From an uncultured Granulosicoccus sp. (lineage in GTDB: Bacteria; Pseudomonadota; Gammaproteobacteria; Granulosicoccales; Granulosicoccaceae), in the NCBI GenBank assembly GCA_947499955.1, contig CANMQI010000005.1:186001-250000 (forward strand): DNA of 64,000 bases, in the 5' to 3' direction. A program made the position numbers and the translations under genes. This document shows positions 39,454 through 48,442 of the stretch, piece by piece. The notes below the pieces were generated by a model. The model was not told where the DNA came from. It worked only from the letters and a program-made list of their open reading frames with translations, and did not search any database. Every line of letters starts with the position of its first letter. The stretch's first letter is position 1.

Positions 39454-39493
39454 CTGCCGACAGGCACTGTCCCGATACAGAGCCTGTCGGCAG
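39454..39493. promoter_or_regulatory. Long perfect hairpin upstream of the DUF2852 gene
   Basis: Arms CTGCCGACAGGC / GCCTGTCGGCAG pair perfectly over 12 bases. After one mismatch, CTGT/ACAG extends the stem inward to a six-base loop. It ends 22 bases before the DUF2852 start and lies 120 bases after the universal-stress stop. No T-run follows, so it may be an attenuator, transcript-stabilising element or protein-binding palindrome rather than a plain terminator. Confidence 0.65.
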
Positions 39494-39515
39494 CGAACGA
39501 CGCCCAGGGGGGCGC

Positions 39516-39752
39516 ATGATCATGCACGACATCAAACAGCAACTGGCTCCCGGCTGGAGCCCAGTCAATATCGGCCTCATTGTGGTTCTGTTCATGATTG
39601 CCTGGCCACTGGGCTTGCTCATGATCGCCTACATCATCTGGGGTCAGAAACTCGGCCTCGATCTGGGTCGTCCCGAGACGCTTTCCATCTTCTGGAAACG
39701 TCTGAGTGTCGCCTTCCGCGCCGGCATGGATTCCTTTTCCCGGCGTCCCTGA
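39516..39752 (+). CDS. DUF2852-like small membrane protein
   Basis: A 78-residue protein with one strong hydrophobic segment (VNIGLIVVLFMIAWPLGLLM) following a short polar head that includes APGWSPVN. The 'W-P/S-x-x-I ... WPLGLxxxAYxIWG' layout is that of DUF2852 proteins, whose role is unknown. A GGGGGG-rich ribosome site precedes the ATG at 39516; a second ATG two codons on is also usable. A long hairpin lies just upstream. Confidence 0.78.
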   Translation: MIMHDIKQQLAPGWSPVNIGLIVVLFMIAWPLGLLMIAYIIWGQKLGLDLGRPETLSIFWKRLSVAFRAGMDSFSRRP

Positions 39753-39894
39753 TCTGAACTGTGCGCCTGACTCCTGAACCGGGGGCCTCAGGCGCACAGG
39801 TTACAAATGAAACCTGTGATTCGTTCACACACCGGTCGACTCGCCGCTATCTGTACACGTGCAGTGTTACTACGTGCAGACAAGGGCGGATCAA

Positions 39895-40914
39895 ATGAGC
39901 CGATACGGCTTCTGGCTCTCGGGATGGAGAGCCGCAATAGCGACGTGCCTGTTGCTGATTTCGGGTTGGGTGCCAGCGGCCTCGGCACCGTTGTGTCTGT
40001 ATGTTTCTTCCTATCATCAGGGGCACACCTGGTCTGACGGCATCGAGCGCGGCCTGCGCCAGACCATTGCCGAGCGTTGTGAAGTCACCAGCTTCTACAT
40101 GGACACCAGCAGGCACCCTTCGGTAGAAGACATGCAGGACGCCGGTCTGGCAGCCTTCGAACGGGCTCGCAACCTGCAGCCGGCTATCATCATTACCTCT
40201 GACGATAACGCCGCAGAGTACCTCATCGTCCCCTACCTGCTGGACAGCGAGACCCCGGTGGTGTTCTCCGGTCTCAACTGGACCATCCATGAGTACGGCC
40301 TGCCAACCAGCAATGTCACGGGAATCGTGGAAGTTGCGCCGCTGCGGCACATGCTGATCAACTCCCTGACGGCGGTTGAAAGCACTTTCGATCACCAGAT
40401 TCTGAGCCTGCGCAAACAACCCGGATCGGCGCGCATTCTGTATCTGGGTAGCGACTCTCCGGGCGACCTGAAGATGCTGGCGCGAATCGACACCCTTGCA
40501 AATTTCTTCGGCACCAGTGTCGACAGTATTCTGGTCAGCGATTTCGAGGCCTGGCTAAGCGGTTTTCGCCTGGCTCAAAGCTACGACCTGGTGATCATTG
40601 GCAACAATGCCAATGTGCGCGGCTTCGATCACGACGTCGCAAGACGCCATGCGCGCCTGCATACACGTGCGCTGAGTGTGACCTACAACGACTGGATGAT
40701 GGATTATTCAATACTCGGCTATACACGGCTGGCCGAGGAACAGGGTGAGTGGGCCGGTCTTGCAGCCATGGCCATTCTCGACGGACTGCCGGTCAGTGAG
40801 ATTCCGGTTGTTACCAATCGCAGGTTCGAAACCTGGCTGAATACCGCTCTGGTTGAAAGCAGTGGTCTGAGACTCGGCCCGCACATCACCAATCGAGCCA
40901 AGAAGTACCAGTAA
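39895..40914 (+). CDS. Periplasmic ABC-type binding protein of signalling type
   Basis: A 339-residue exported protein. The signal segment (AAIATCLLLISGWVPAASA) is followed by LCLYVSSYHQGHTWSDGIER. The fold-defining blocks PAIIITSDDNAAEYLIVPYL, TPVVFSGLNWTIHEYGLPTS and DLVIIGNNANVRGFDHD place it with the PF04392-like ABC substrate-binding proteins often encoded next to sensor kinases or cyclases. I start it at the ATG at 39895 (MSRYGFWLSG) because AGGGCGG precedes it. No permease or ATPase is nearby. It ends one base before the CHASE-PAS-GGDEF-EAL gene, so it most likely feeds ligand information to that protein. Confidence 0.85.
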   Translation: MSRYGFWLSGWRAAIATCLLLISGWVPAASAPLCLYVSSYHQGHTWSDGIERGLRQTIAERCEVTSFYMDTSRHPSVEDMQDAGLAAFERARNLQPAIIITSDDNAAEYLIVPYLLDSETPVVFSGLNWTIHEYGLPTSNVTGIVEVAPLRHMLINSLTAVESTFDHQILSLRKQPGSARILYLGSDSPGDLKMLARIDTLANFFGTSVDSILVSDFEAWLSGFRLAQSYDLVIIGNNANVRGFDHDVARRHARLHTRALSVTYNDWMMDYSILGYTRLAEEQGEWAGLAAMAILDGLPVSEIPVVTNRRFETWLNTALVESSGLRLGPHITNRAKKYQ

Positions 40915-40915
40915 C

Positions 40916-43693
40916 GTGAATCTGCCATTTCACAGCGCAAGGACAACCCGGCGTGTCCATACCGCACTCCTGTGCATTCTGATCACCTGCTCTCTGCTGT
41001 TCATCACCTATTCACTCAACAAGCTGCATCATGACGAGCTGAATACCGAACGCATGCAAACTGCCGCCACCGATATCAGCGAACAGATAGGGAGCATACG
41101 GGCTCTGATGGCCTCACTGGTCGGCCTCCACCAGTCTGCCATGGGGTCACAGGGCACCTCCCTGCTCCTGTTTACCGAACAGATCCTGGCACACACCGAC
41201 TACATCACCAGCATCGGACGCTACGATCATGTCAGTCAGGCTGAGCGCAAGAGCTTCGAAGCCAACATGAGCGAGTCCGGCATACTGGATTACAGGATCA
41301 CGGGGATCGACAAGAACGGCAGAAAGACAAGCCTGCCGTCGACGAAATGGACTTACCCCATCAGTGTTCTCGAACCACTGCTTCCGACCAACGCTCGCCT
41401 TCTCGGTACCGATCTGGGCTCGCTCGAGGGCTTCGAACAGATACTGGACACCATCGCCAGAAAGAACGACATCCTGCTGACCAGCTTCCCGACATCCTGG
41501 CCTTTTGGCGGGCATCTGGTCCTGTTCAGACCCGTGTATCTGGGTCAGCAAACACCCGTGACCGATGCGACACGCTGGCAGCAGTCGGCGGGTGGCTTCT
41601 GGATCTCCATCGATGTCGACAAACTGCTCAGCGGTCTTACCGCCAGACTGAGCGACTTCGACATCAAGGTGAAGGTCGAGCATGGCGATATCGTGACCGC
41701 TCTGTACAATCAGGAACCCCACTACAAGGAAGCTCTGTATCTGCGCTTTCTGTACCCGCGCCAGAAGCTCAGCGAAGAGTGGATTACCAACTCCGGCAAA
41801 CTGAGCATCCAGTTTGAAAAGGAAGCCGGCTTCACTGCCACGGTACTGCTGATTGCCGCCACTGCCATCGTCACCTTCATACTGGTGCTATTTCAGCTCA
41901 TGTCCTATCAGACAGCGAAACGCAAGAGCGACAAGGAGCAGATACGCAGTCGGGAAGCGCTCTACGAAGCACGAGAGATGGCTGAGAGAACACTCAATGC
42001 GGTGCAGGATGCCATCATTACCCTGGATACCGAACTGTGCATCTCCCACATCAACCCGGCGGCAGTCCTGTTGTTCAATGCCAAACCCAACGACACACTG
42101 GGCCGCCCCTTTGCCGAGGTGATAGAGTTTCAGCTGATCGAGGAGGCAGACACGCTGCTTGATCTGCGCTTGGCCTTGCAGAACCTGTCACACAACAGCA
42201 ATGGTGAATTCGATGTCATTCCGATTGCCAATTCGCATTCGGATCTCGTCCTGAAACTGACCTTGACCACGCTGCACAGCCAGGAAGGTGTGATCACCGG
42301 ACATGTGCTGGTCATGCGAGATATCAGTCATGAACGTCGCCTGACCCGAAAACTGGCCTATCAGGCCAACCACGACGCTCTGACCGGTTGCTATAACCGA
42401 CATCACTTCGAACAGGCACTGGCAGGTCTGATTGACGAAATGGCGTTCATCGACAATTGCCATGCCTTGCTCTACATGGATCTGGATCAGTTCAAGATCA
42501 TCAACGATACCTGTGGGCATCGTGCCGGAGACCGGCTGCTGAAGGAGCTGACAAAACATCTGTCGTCCATCATCCGTGAACAGGACATCCTGTCCCGGCT
42601 GGGTGGGGATGAGTTCGGACTGCTCCTGACCGATGTCACGCCCGAACAGACTCGGGCAATCTCGGATCGTCTGTTCAAACTGTTTCAGGGTTTCATCTTT
42701 CACCACGAGGACAAGGCCTTTGCCGTACGTGCCTCCATCGGCGTGGTTCATATGGACAGCAGCTGCAAGGACCTGAAGGATGTCATGGCAGCAGCCGACA
42801 TCGCCTGCTACGCGGCCAAGGATGCCGGACGCAACAGCCTGTACGTGTATTCCGCCGATGATCATGCATTGACGGAGAGATCAGAAGAACTCAGCTGGTT
42901 ACCCCGTCTGCAGAATGCCTTGCAGAATGACGAATTTGTTCTGTACATGCAGCCCATTGCCAGATTGAGCAAGGAGGGATCCGAGACAGGTGAGCAGCAG
43001 AGACAGACGATCGAACATTTCGAATTCCTGCTGCGACTGCGCAACCCTGATGGCACCGAATTCACGCCCTGGCAGTTCATTCGCGCGGCAGAACGCTATG
43101 ACCTGATGCGGCAGATTGATCGCTGGGTCGTGCGCACGGCTCTTCGAACCATCGCTGAACTCGATGGCGGTCCGAGCAGCCATTGCAGCTATTCCATAAA
43201 CCTGTCAGGACAATCGGTAGCCGACCCGACTCTGGCCGAGTACATTCGTGAGCAATTCGAATACTACAAGCCAAACCCCGAGAAGGTATGGTTCGAGTTG
43301 ACCGAGACGGCCGCCATTTCGAACTTCTCCGTAGCGGTCGACCTGTTCAAGAGTCTTCGTGATTACGGCAGTCTGGTGGCACTGGATGACTTCGGTTCCG
43401 GGCTCAGCTCCTTTGCCTATCTGAAGAACATGCCAATCGATATCATCAAGATAGACGGGCAGTTCGTGCAGGAGATCGTGACCAACAAGTTCGACCGACA
43501 CATGGTTCTCGCCATACATCAACTGAGCAGGACCATGGGGGTCAGGACAGTGGCTGAATATGTCGAGAGCCGTGAGATTCTTGAAGAGCTGGCCACTATC
43601 GGCATAGACTATGCGCAGGGCTTCCATATCGGCAAACCCGCAACCGTCGAGGAAACCATGACGCGCTGCTTCAACGCTCAGCGAGCTGCCTGA
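40916..43693 (+). CDS. CHASE-PAS-GGDEF-EAL membrane sensor for c-di-GMP
   Basis: A 925-residue membrane protein (GTG start one base after the upstream stop). A membrane helix at about 18-38 is followed by a periplasmic CHASE-like domain (about 75-235, with DYITSIGRYDHVSQAERKSF). A second helix lies near 305-328 (TVLLIAATAIVTFILVLFQL), then PAS (about 355-470), GGDEF (LSRLGGDEFGLLL intact) and EAL. The EAL signature reads EFLLRLRN (EFL in place of EAL), but ELTETA, LDDFGSGLSSFAYLKNMP and AEYVES are kept, so phosphodiesterase activity remains plausible. With the coupled binding protein it forms a likely periplasmic ligand-sensing c-di-GMP module. Confidence 0.92.
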   Translation: MNLPFHSARTTRRVHTALLCILITCSLLFITYSLNKLHHDELNTERMQTAATDISEQIGSIRALMASLVGLHQSAMGSQGTSLLLFTEQILAHTDYITSIGRYDHVSQAERKSFEANMSESGILDYRITGIDKNGRKTSLPSTKWTYPISVLEPLLPTNARLLGTDLGSLEGFEQILDTIARKNDILLTSFPTSWPFGGHLVLFRPVYLGQQTPVTDATRWQQSAGGFWISIDVDKLLSGLTARLSDFDIKVKVEHGDIVTALYNQEPHYKEALYLRFLYPRQKLSEEWITNSGKLSIQFEKEAGFTATVLLIAATAIVTFILVLFQLMSYQTAKRKSDKEQIRSREALYEAREMAERTLNAVQDAIITLDTELCISHINPAAVLLFNAKPNDTLGRPFAEVIEFQLIEEADTLLDLRLALQNLSHNSNGEFDVIPIANSHSDLVLKLTLTTLHSQEGVITGHVLVMRDISHERRLTRKLAYQANHDALTGCYNRHHFEQALAGLIDEMAFIDNCHALLYMDLDQFKIINDTCGHRAGDRLLKELTKHLSSIIREQDILSRLGGDEFGLLLTDVTPEQTRAISDRLFKLFQGFIFHHEDKAFAVRASIGVVHMDSSCKDLKDVMAAADIACYAAKDAGRNSLYVYSADDHALTERSEELSWLPRLQNALQNDEFVLYMQPIARLSKEGSETGEQQRQTIEHFEFLLRLRNPDGTEFTPWQFIRAAERYDLMRQIDRWVVRTALRTIAELDGGPSSHCSYSINLSGQSVADPTLAEYIREQFEYYKPNPEKVWFELTETAAISNFSVAVDLFKSLRDYGSLVALDDFGSGLSSFAYLKNMPIDIIKIDGQFVQEIVTNKFDRHMVLAIHQLSRTMGVRTVAEYVESREILEELATIGIDYAQGFHIGKPATVEETMTRCFNAQRAA

Positions 43694-43703
43694 CCCTGTA
43701 GCC

Positions 43704-44963
43704 CTACGCCTGGAAACGATCCGGACGAAATGCGGCAAGTGACTGCTCGTCCTGTTCGCCGGTAATCAGCCCCGCCACAAGGCGTCCTGTCTTGGCACCA
43801 CCGGTCAGGCCGATATGCTGATGACCGAATGCCGTATACACACCGCTTGAACGTATCTGCCCGATAAAGGGAAGACTGTCAGTCGGTGCGGGTCGATGCC
43901 CCATCCATTCCACGGTATCGCGGTACTCCAATGTCGGCATCAGCTCCTTCACCTTGCGCATCAGCAGTTCGATGGGTTTGCGCGACGGGCCCTTTTCCAG
44001 CCCCCCGAATTCGACGATACCGGCGCAACGCATGCCCTCATGCATGGGCGTTGCCACGAACTTTCCCGAGGCAATCATGGTGGGCACGCTGACGCACTGG
44101 GAAGGCTCTCTGAACACCACATGATAGCCACGCTCGGACTCCATGGGCACCTTGATACCCAGCTTGCTGGCCAGTGGTGTTGACCAGATGCCGGTGGCAA
44201 TGACGGCCGAATCACAGGCGATCGGCCCCTGGTCCGTGTTGACGGACCGCAGCTTGTCATCAACCAGCTCGATGTCCTGTACCGTTGCCTGCGTGATCGT
44301 CCCGCCAAGCTCCAGAAAGACCTCGGCCAGTGACTTCACATACAGACCGGGGCTACGAATATGGCCGTGATGATCCCGCATGACAGCCAGCATGCCGATG
44401 CCGGAGCCCAGCGCCGGCTCTTTTTCCTGCACAGCTGCGCCTTCGAGTATCTCCGGTTCGAAGCCGTTTTCACGGCGCAGCTTCCAGACATAGGACTCCG
44501 CCTCGAACTCCGCACGGTTCCGGTAGGCAAACTGGTAGTCGGACGGCACCAGCCATTGATCCGCTACCGTGTTGCCTGCCAGATCCTGATGCTGCTCGAC
44601 ACTGTCGCCGATGATGAACTTCAGATGAGCAGCTATGCGACGAGTATCCGCATCATTGGCATTGGACACATACTGCGCCAGCCAGGGCAGCATCCGTGGC
44701 AGATAGCTCCAGCGCATGAACAACGGAAACTCGGGATCCATCAGCATGCCCGGCGCCTTGCGCAGCAGACCCGGTGTGGTCACCGGTACCACGGAACATG
44801 ACGCCAGCACGCCGGCATTCCCGTGCGAGGTTCCTTCGCCGGGCGCCTGCCGATCGACCAGGGTCACCCTGTGCCCCGCTCTGGCCAGCCAGACGGCCGC
44901 CGCAACGCCATTGATACCCGCGCCGATAACCACGGTATGCGGTGCTGTACTTTCAGTATTCAT
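43704..44963 (-). CDS. FAD-dependent amino-acid dehydrogenase/oxidase (DadA-like DAO family)
   Basis: A 419-residue FAD enzyme. The dinucleotide fold is VVIGAGINGVAAAVWLARAG. It continues HGNAGVLASCSVVPVTTPGL, typical of the D-amino-acid dehydrogenase branch, and ends with LPFIGQIRSSGVYTAFGHQH and GAKTGRLVAGLITGE. It oxidises an amine or D-amino acid and passes electrons to a membrane acceptor or oxygen. It is 34 bases downstream of the PfkB kinase on the same strand, so it may be the last gene of the ABC/lyase operon. That would suit a substrate containing an amino-acid part, but this is inference. Confidence 0.88.
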   Translation of the reverse strand: MNTESTAPHTVVIGAGINGVAAAVWLARAGHRVTLVDRQAPGEGTSHGNAGVLASCSVVPVTTPGLLRKAPGMLMDPEFPLFMRWSYLPRMLPWLAQYVSNANDADTRRIAAHLKFIIGDSVEQHQDLAGNTVADQWLVPSDYQFAYRNRAEFEAESYVWKLRRENGFEPEILEGAAVQEKEPALGSGIGMLAVMRDHHGHIRSPGLYVKSLAEVFLELGGTITQATVQDIELVDDKLRSVNTDQGPIACDSAVIATGIWSTPLASKLGIKVPMESERGYHVVFREPSQCVSVPTMIASGKFVATPMHEGMRCAGIVEFGGLEKGPSRKPIELLMRKVKELMPTLEYRDTVEWMGHRPAPTDSLPFIGQIRSSGVYTAFGHQHIGLTGGAKTGRLVAGLITGEQDEQSLAAFRPDRFQA

Positions 44964-44997
44964 GTCTGCAACCTTGAGTCAGTTCGGCTATTCCACA

Positions 44998-45891
44998 TCA
45001 GGCATCGGCCAGAAGATGATACAGATCCGGCAGATTGCTGGCACCGCCCCGGCGACCGACGGCCAGTGCGCCACAGGCGTTGCCGATGGACAGGCACTGT
45101 GACAATGGCTTGCGGGCGAGCCAGGCACACAGGAAGCCTGCATTGAAGGCATCACCGGCACCAATGGTATCAACAACCTCGCACGATTCGGCAGCGGCAT
45201 GCAGTTGCCGTCCGGCCACCCAGGCCGTCGCCCCGGCCGCACCTTGCTTGACCACCGTCATCGGCGCACAGGCCGTATCGACGCCATTGCCTTGCAGGCG
45301 TTGCATCTCGCTTTCATTGGGCAGGAAGACATCGATCCGTGACACCAGGCTTGCGATGTCGGGATGATCGAGACAGGCATCATCCCAGGCACAGTCCAGC
45401 GATATGCTCAAGCCAGCCTGACGGGCCTGTGAGACCAGAGAGGGGTATTCCAGCAGCGTGGACAACTCGCTGATATGCAGATGCCTCAGCGGCGAGCCGG
45501 CCACCAGAGAGCGCATGCGTGTGGCATGGTCATCGGGCAGTGCCGCGCCCTGACGACTGGTGAGAAATGCCCTGTCATTGTCCATCGCCATGGCCACGGT
45601 CAACTGCGGTGCGCCGCCGGTGGCGGTCACACAGTGGCGCAGATCGACGCGACGTGCCTTTGCCTCCTGCTCGATGATGCTGGTGAAGGGTGCGCAGGGC
45701 AAACGCCCCATGAGGCAGGCCGGCAATCCGAGTGCCGCCACGTAGGAGGCCGTGATGAAAGCCCCGCCGCCGGCATGCATCGACATGTCGTCGGTGAAGA
45801 CCTCTCGACCCAGACGTGGAAGCTGATCCATGCCGGAGAAATTCAGATCACAATACACCCGGCCCGCCGAGAGAATCCCCTTGTCGATCAC
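44998..45891 (-). CDS. PfkB family sugar kinase
   Basis: A 297-residue kinase. The N-terminal pattern AGRVYCDLNFSGMDQLPRLG and MHAGGGAFITASYVAALGLP replace the ribokinase GGKGxN block with GGGAFITA, as in fructosamine/nucleoside-type PfkB kinases. The catalytic signature is VDTIGAGDAFNAGFLCAW. Its start overlaps the stop of the transporter ATPase gene by four bases, so it certainly belongs to the operon and should phosphorylate the imported sugar or its breakdown product. The exact sugar is unknown. Confidence 0.88.
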   Translation of the reverse strand: MIDKGILSAGRVYCDLNFSGMDQLPRLGREVFTDDMSMHAGGGAFITASYVAALGLPACLMGRLPCAPFTSIIEQEAKARRVDLRHCVTATGGAPQLTVAMAMDNDRAFLTSRQGAALPDDHATRMRSLVAGSPLRHLHISELSTLLEYPSLVSQARQAGLSISLDCAWDDACLDHPDIASLVSRIDVFLPNESEMQRLQGNGVDTACAPMTVVKQGAAGATAWVAGRQLHAAAESCEVVDTIGAGDAFNAGFLCAWLARKPLSQCLSIGNACGALAVGRRGGASNLPDLYHLLADA

Positions 45892-46949
45892 TTCAGTGCG
45901 ACGCCACTTTCCTTGTCGAACAGATGCAGGGTATCGGTCGCGGCCCCCAGATATATCTGGCTGCCCGGTTCAGGCGCATGGCGTCCCGGTCCGGATGCAA
46001 TCACCTCGATACCATCGATATCAACGTATAGCAGCGTTTCCGAACCCAGAGGCTCGACCACCGAGATGGTCCCCTGCAACATGGCCTGACTCTGGGCGAC
46101 CGGCTTGAGGTCTTCGGGACGTACGCCGAGTATGACCTCGTGTGACGGGCCGCTGGAAGCCAGATTCCAGGCCACACGCACACCGTTCCACAGATTCAGT
46201 CCCTGATCATCCAGCACACCGGGCAGCATGTTCATCGATGGAGCTCCGATGAACTGCGCCACGAAGGTATTGACCGGATTGTGGTAGGCCTCGGCCGGCG
46301 TGCCCACTTGCTGGATGTAGCCATCCTTCATGATCACGATGCGGTCGGCCATGGTCATCGCTTCAACCTGGTCATGTGTGACAAACACGATGGTGGTACC
46401 GACTCTCTGATGCAGCTTCTTGATCTCGAGCCGCATCTGTGTGCGCAACTGTGCATCCAGATTGGACAGTGGTTCATCGAACAGGAAGACGGCAGGATCG
46501 CGTACCAGCGCGCGACCGATGGCAACACGTTGACGCTGCCCACCCGACAAGGCGTTGGGCTTCCTGTCCAGATAGTCTTCCATGCCCAGCAAGGTGGCCA
46601 CCTCCACGATCCGCTCGGCCTTGGCAGCCTTCGACAGTTTGGCGGTGCGCAGTCCGAAGCCGATGTTCTTGCGCACACTCATATGAGGATAGATGGCGTA
46701 GTTCTGGAACACCATGGCGATGTTGCGCTGTTTTGGCTCCAGATTGTTGACGACCTGATCGCCAATGCTGATCTCACCGGCACTGACATCCTCCAGCCCG
46801 GCAATCATTCTCAGGGTGGTGGATTTGCCACAGCCTGATGGGCCAACGAACACGACAAACTCACCATCCTCCACCTCAAGGTCGATACCGTGCAGGACTT
46901 CGGTCTTGCCATAACGCTTGACCAGATTCTTCAGTGCCAGGCTTGCCAT
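45888..46949 (-). CDS. Sugar ABC transporter ATP-binding protein (UgpC/MsmK type)
   Basis: A 353-residue ATPase of the CUT1 family with a C-terminal TOBE-type regulatory domain. Walker A GPSGCGKSTT, Q-loop MVFQNYAIYPHMSVRKNIGF, signature LSGGQRQRVAIGRALVRDPA, Walker B VFLFDEPLSNLDAQLR and H-loop TIVFVTHDQVEAM are all intact. The C-terminal part (about 235-353) contains LGVRPEDLKP. It lies five bases after the lyase gene and overlaps the kinase gene by four. It powers the two permeases encoded upstream. Confidence 0.93.
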   Translation of the reverse strand: MASLALKNLVKRYGKTEVLHGIDLEVEDGEFVVFVGPSGCGKSTTLRMIAGLEDVSAGEISIGDQVVNNLEPKQRNIAMVFQNYAIYPHMSVRKNIGFGLRTAKLSKAAKAERIVEVATLLGMEDYLDRKPNALSGGQRQRVAIGRALVRDPAVFLFDEPLSNLDAQLRTQMRLEIKKLHQRVGTTIVFVTHDQVEAMTMADRIVIMKDGYIQQVGTPAEAYHNPVNTFVAQFIGAPSMNMLPGVLDDQGLNLWNGVRVAWNLASSGPSHEVILGVRPEDLKPVAQSQAMLQGTISVVEPLGSETLLYVDIDGIEVIASGPGRHAPEPGSQIYLGAATDTLHLFDKESGVALK

Positions 46950-46954
46950 GTCTT

Positions 46955-48442
46955 CTAGTTCTCCCGCAAGGCGTTGAATGCCTCGAGTCGCTGCAGTTCC
47001 GCAGCTTGCAAGCGCTTGTGGCCGTCTGTGATCGTCACCAGCAGATCATCCAGCTGATGCGTGTAGGCCACCAGAGCGTCATCCATGGCGGCCGGCGCAG
47101 GCCCACCGAACCGGTCACGCTGGTCGACAAAGTTGCGCATCGATACGGCCTGCTGGAATGCCGCATCACTCAGGCTGCTCGGGCGGCCGGTTTCTTCCCT
47201 GAATGCGTGGCAGAACGAGGCGTGAGCCGAGCGCAGCGGTGACCCTTCGGCAATGACGGCATTGGCTGTCGAGGCTGCAACCTCATGCGCCTGTCGGAAG
47301 GACAAGCCCTCCTGGCGTACCAGGCTGTCGGCCAGCTCCGTGATGGTGATGCAAGCGGCATCGGCATTGCGGGCAACCCGTTCCTGGTTGATTGACACAG
47401 ATGCCATGAAGGCGCCGAGCAGCTCAAGCACACGCCCGCCACTGTCAAAGGCGGCATAACCGGCTACCTGCACTTCGCCCTCACTGTCGTTCATGTCGGT
47501 AAACGGGGTGTTGTGCATCGTATTGACCATCGTGTCACAGCGCCCGATCGTGACACTGGCAAGATGCCGCATATGTTCGATGGGAACCGGGTTGCGCTTT
47601 TGCGGCATGATGGACGAGATCTGCACCAGTGAATTCGGCACGTACAACTGGCCGACTTCAAAGGCCGACCAGAAGGCCATGTCCTGCACGACCCGCCCCA
47701 GATGCAGGAACAGCAGCTTGATGGCCGAATACAGGCCAGTCACGTAATCGACCGAGGCAATGCAGCCATAGCTGTTACGCCTGGGTGCGGTAAAGCCCAG
47801 CAGGCTTGCCATCTGTTGCCGGTCAATCGGAAAACCGGAGGTGGTAATGGCTGCGGCGCCCATCGGGCACAGATCGAGCGCACTGCGTGCGTCCAGCAAA
47901 CGACGGATGTCAGCGATCAGCACTTCGAGAACAGCCCCCAGATAATGAGCGAAGGTGCTCGGCTGAGCCGGCTGTCCATGTGTGTAGGCCACGATCAGCG
48001 TATCGCGTTCGCCGGCTGCCTTCTGCAACAGCACATTGGCCAGCTGCACTGCCTGAGCCAACAGGCGGTCACAATGCTCTCGCAGCGCCATCTTGAAAAC
48101 GGTATGGTCCATGTCATTGCGCGAACGCGCCGTGTGCAGCATGCCACCGGTATCCGCGCCCAGGCGGGCCTTCAGCTCGGACTCCACCAGGAAGAAATAA
48201 TCTTCATGCTCTCCGGTATAGCGAAGGCTGTCGACATCCACGTCATCCTCGATGGCTTGCAAGGCACGGGCAATGGCTGTCACGGCTTCGTCTTGCAGTA
48301 TGCCGGTGTCGGACAACATCACCAGATGGGCCTGATTGATGGCTGCCATGAAGCCTGAATAATGCTGCCTGACACCGTCGAACAGCGGCGCCAGCACCGT
48401 GTCGCGATAGACCGGATCGGGAAACACAGAGTCGTCAGACAT
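46955..48442 (-). CDS. Argininosuccinate-lyase-like enzyme of a sugar ABC operon
   Basis: A 495-residue member of the fumarase/aspartase/ASL superfamily. Conserved blocks are MLHTARSRNDMDHTVFKMAL, AYTHGQPAQPSTFAHYLGAV (catalytic His) and ISSIMPQKRNPVPIEHMRHL (catalytic Ser loop). The signature reads QKRNPV rather than ArgH's QKKNPD, and the protein is longer than ArgH (about 460). It starts at the ATG at 48442, overlapping the permease stop by one base; the ATG one codon earlier is too near the AAGGG site. The operon context argues against a housekeeping arginine role. It may cleave a C-N bond releasing fumarate or a similar acid from an imported conjugate. Confidence 0.85.
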   Translation of the reverse strand: MSDDSVFPDPVYRDTVLAPLFDGVRQHYSGFMAAINQAHLVMLSDTGILQDEAVTAIARALQAIEDDVDVDSLRYTGEHEDYFFLVESELKARLGADTGGMLHTARSRNDMDHTVFKMALREHCDRLLAQAVQLANVLLQKAAGERDTLIVAYTHGQPAQPSTFAHYLGAVLEVLIADIRRLLDARSALDLCPMGAAAITTSGFPIDRQQMASLLGFTAPRRNSYGCIASVDYVTGLYSAIKLLFLHLGRVVQDMAFWSAFEVGQLYVPNSLVQISSIMPQKRNPVPIEHMRHLASVTIGRCDTMVNTMHNTPFTDMNDSEGEVQVAGYAAFDSGGRVLELLGAFMASVSINQERVARNADAACITITELADSLVRQEGLSFRQAHEVAASTANAVIAEGSPLRSAHASFCHAFREETGRPSSLSDAAFQQAVSMRNFVDQRDRFGGPAPAAMDDALVAYTHQLDDLLVTITDGHKRLQAAELQRLEAFNALREN

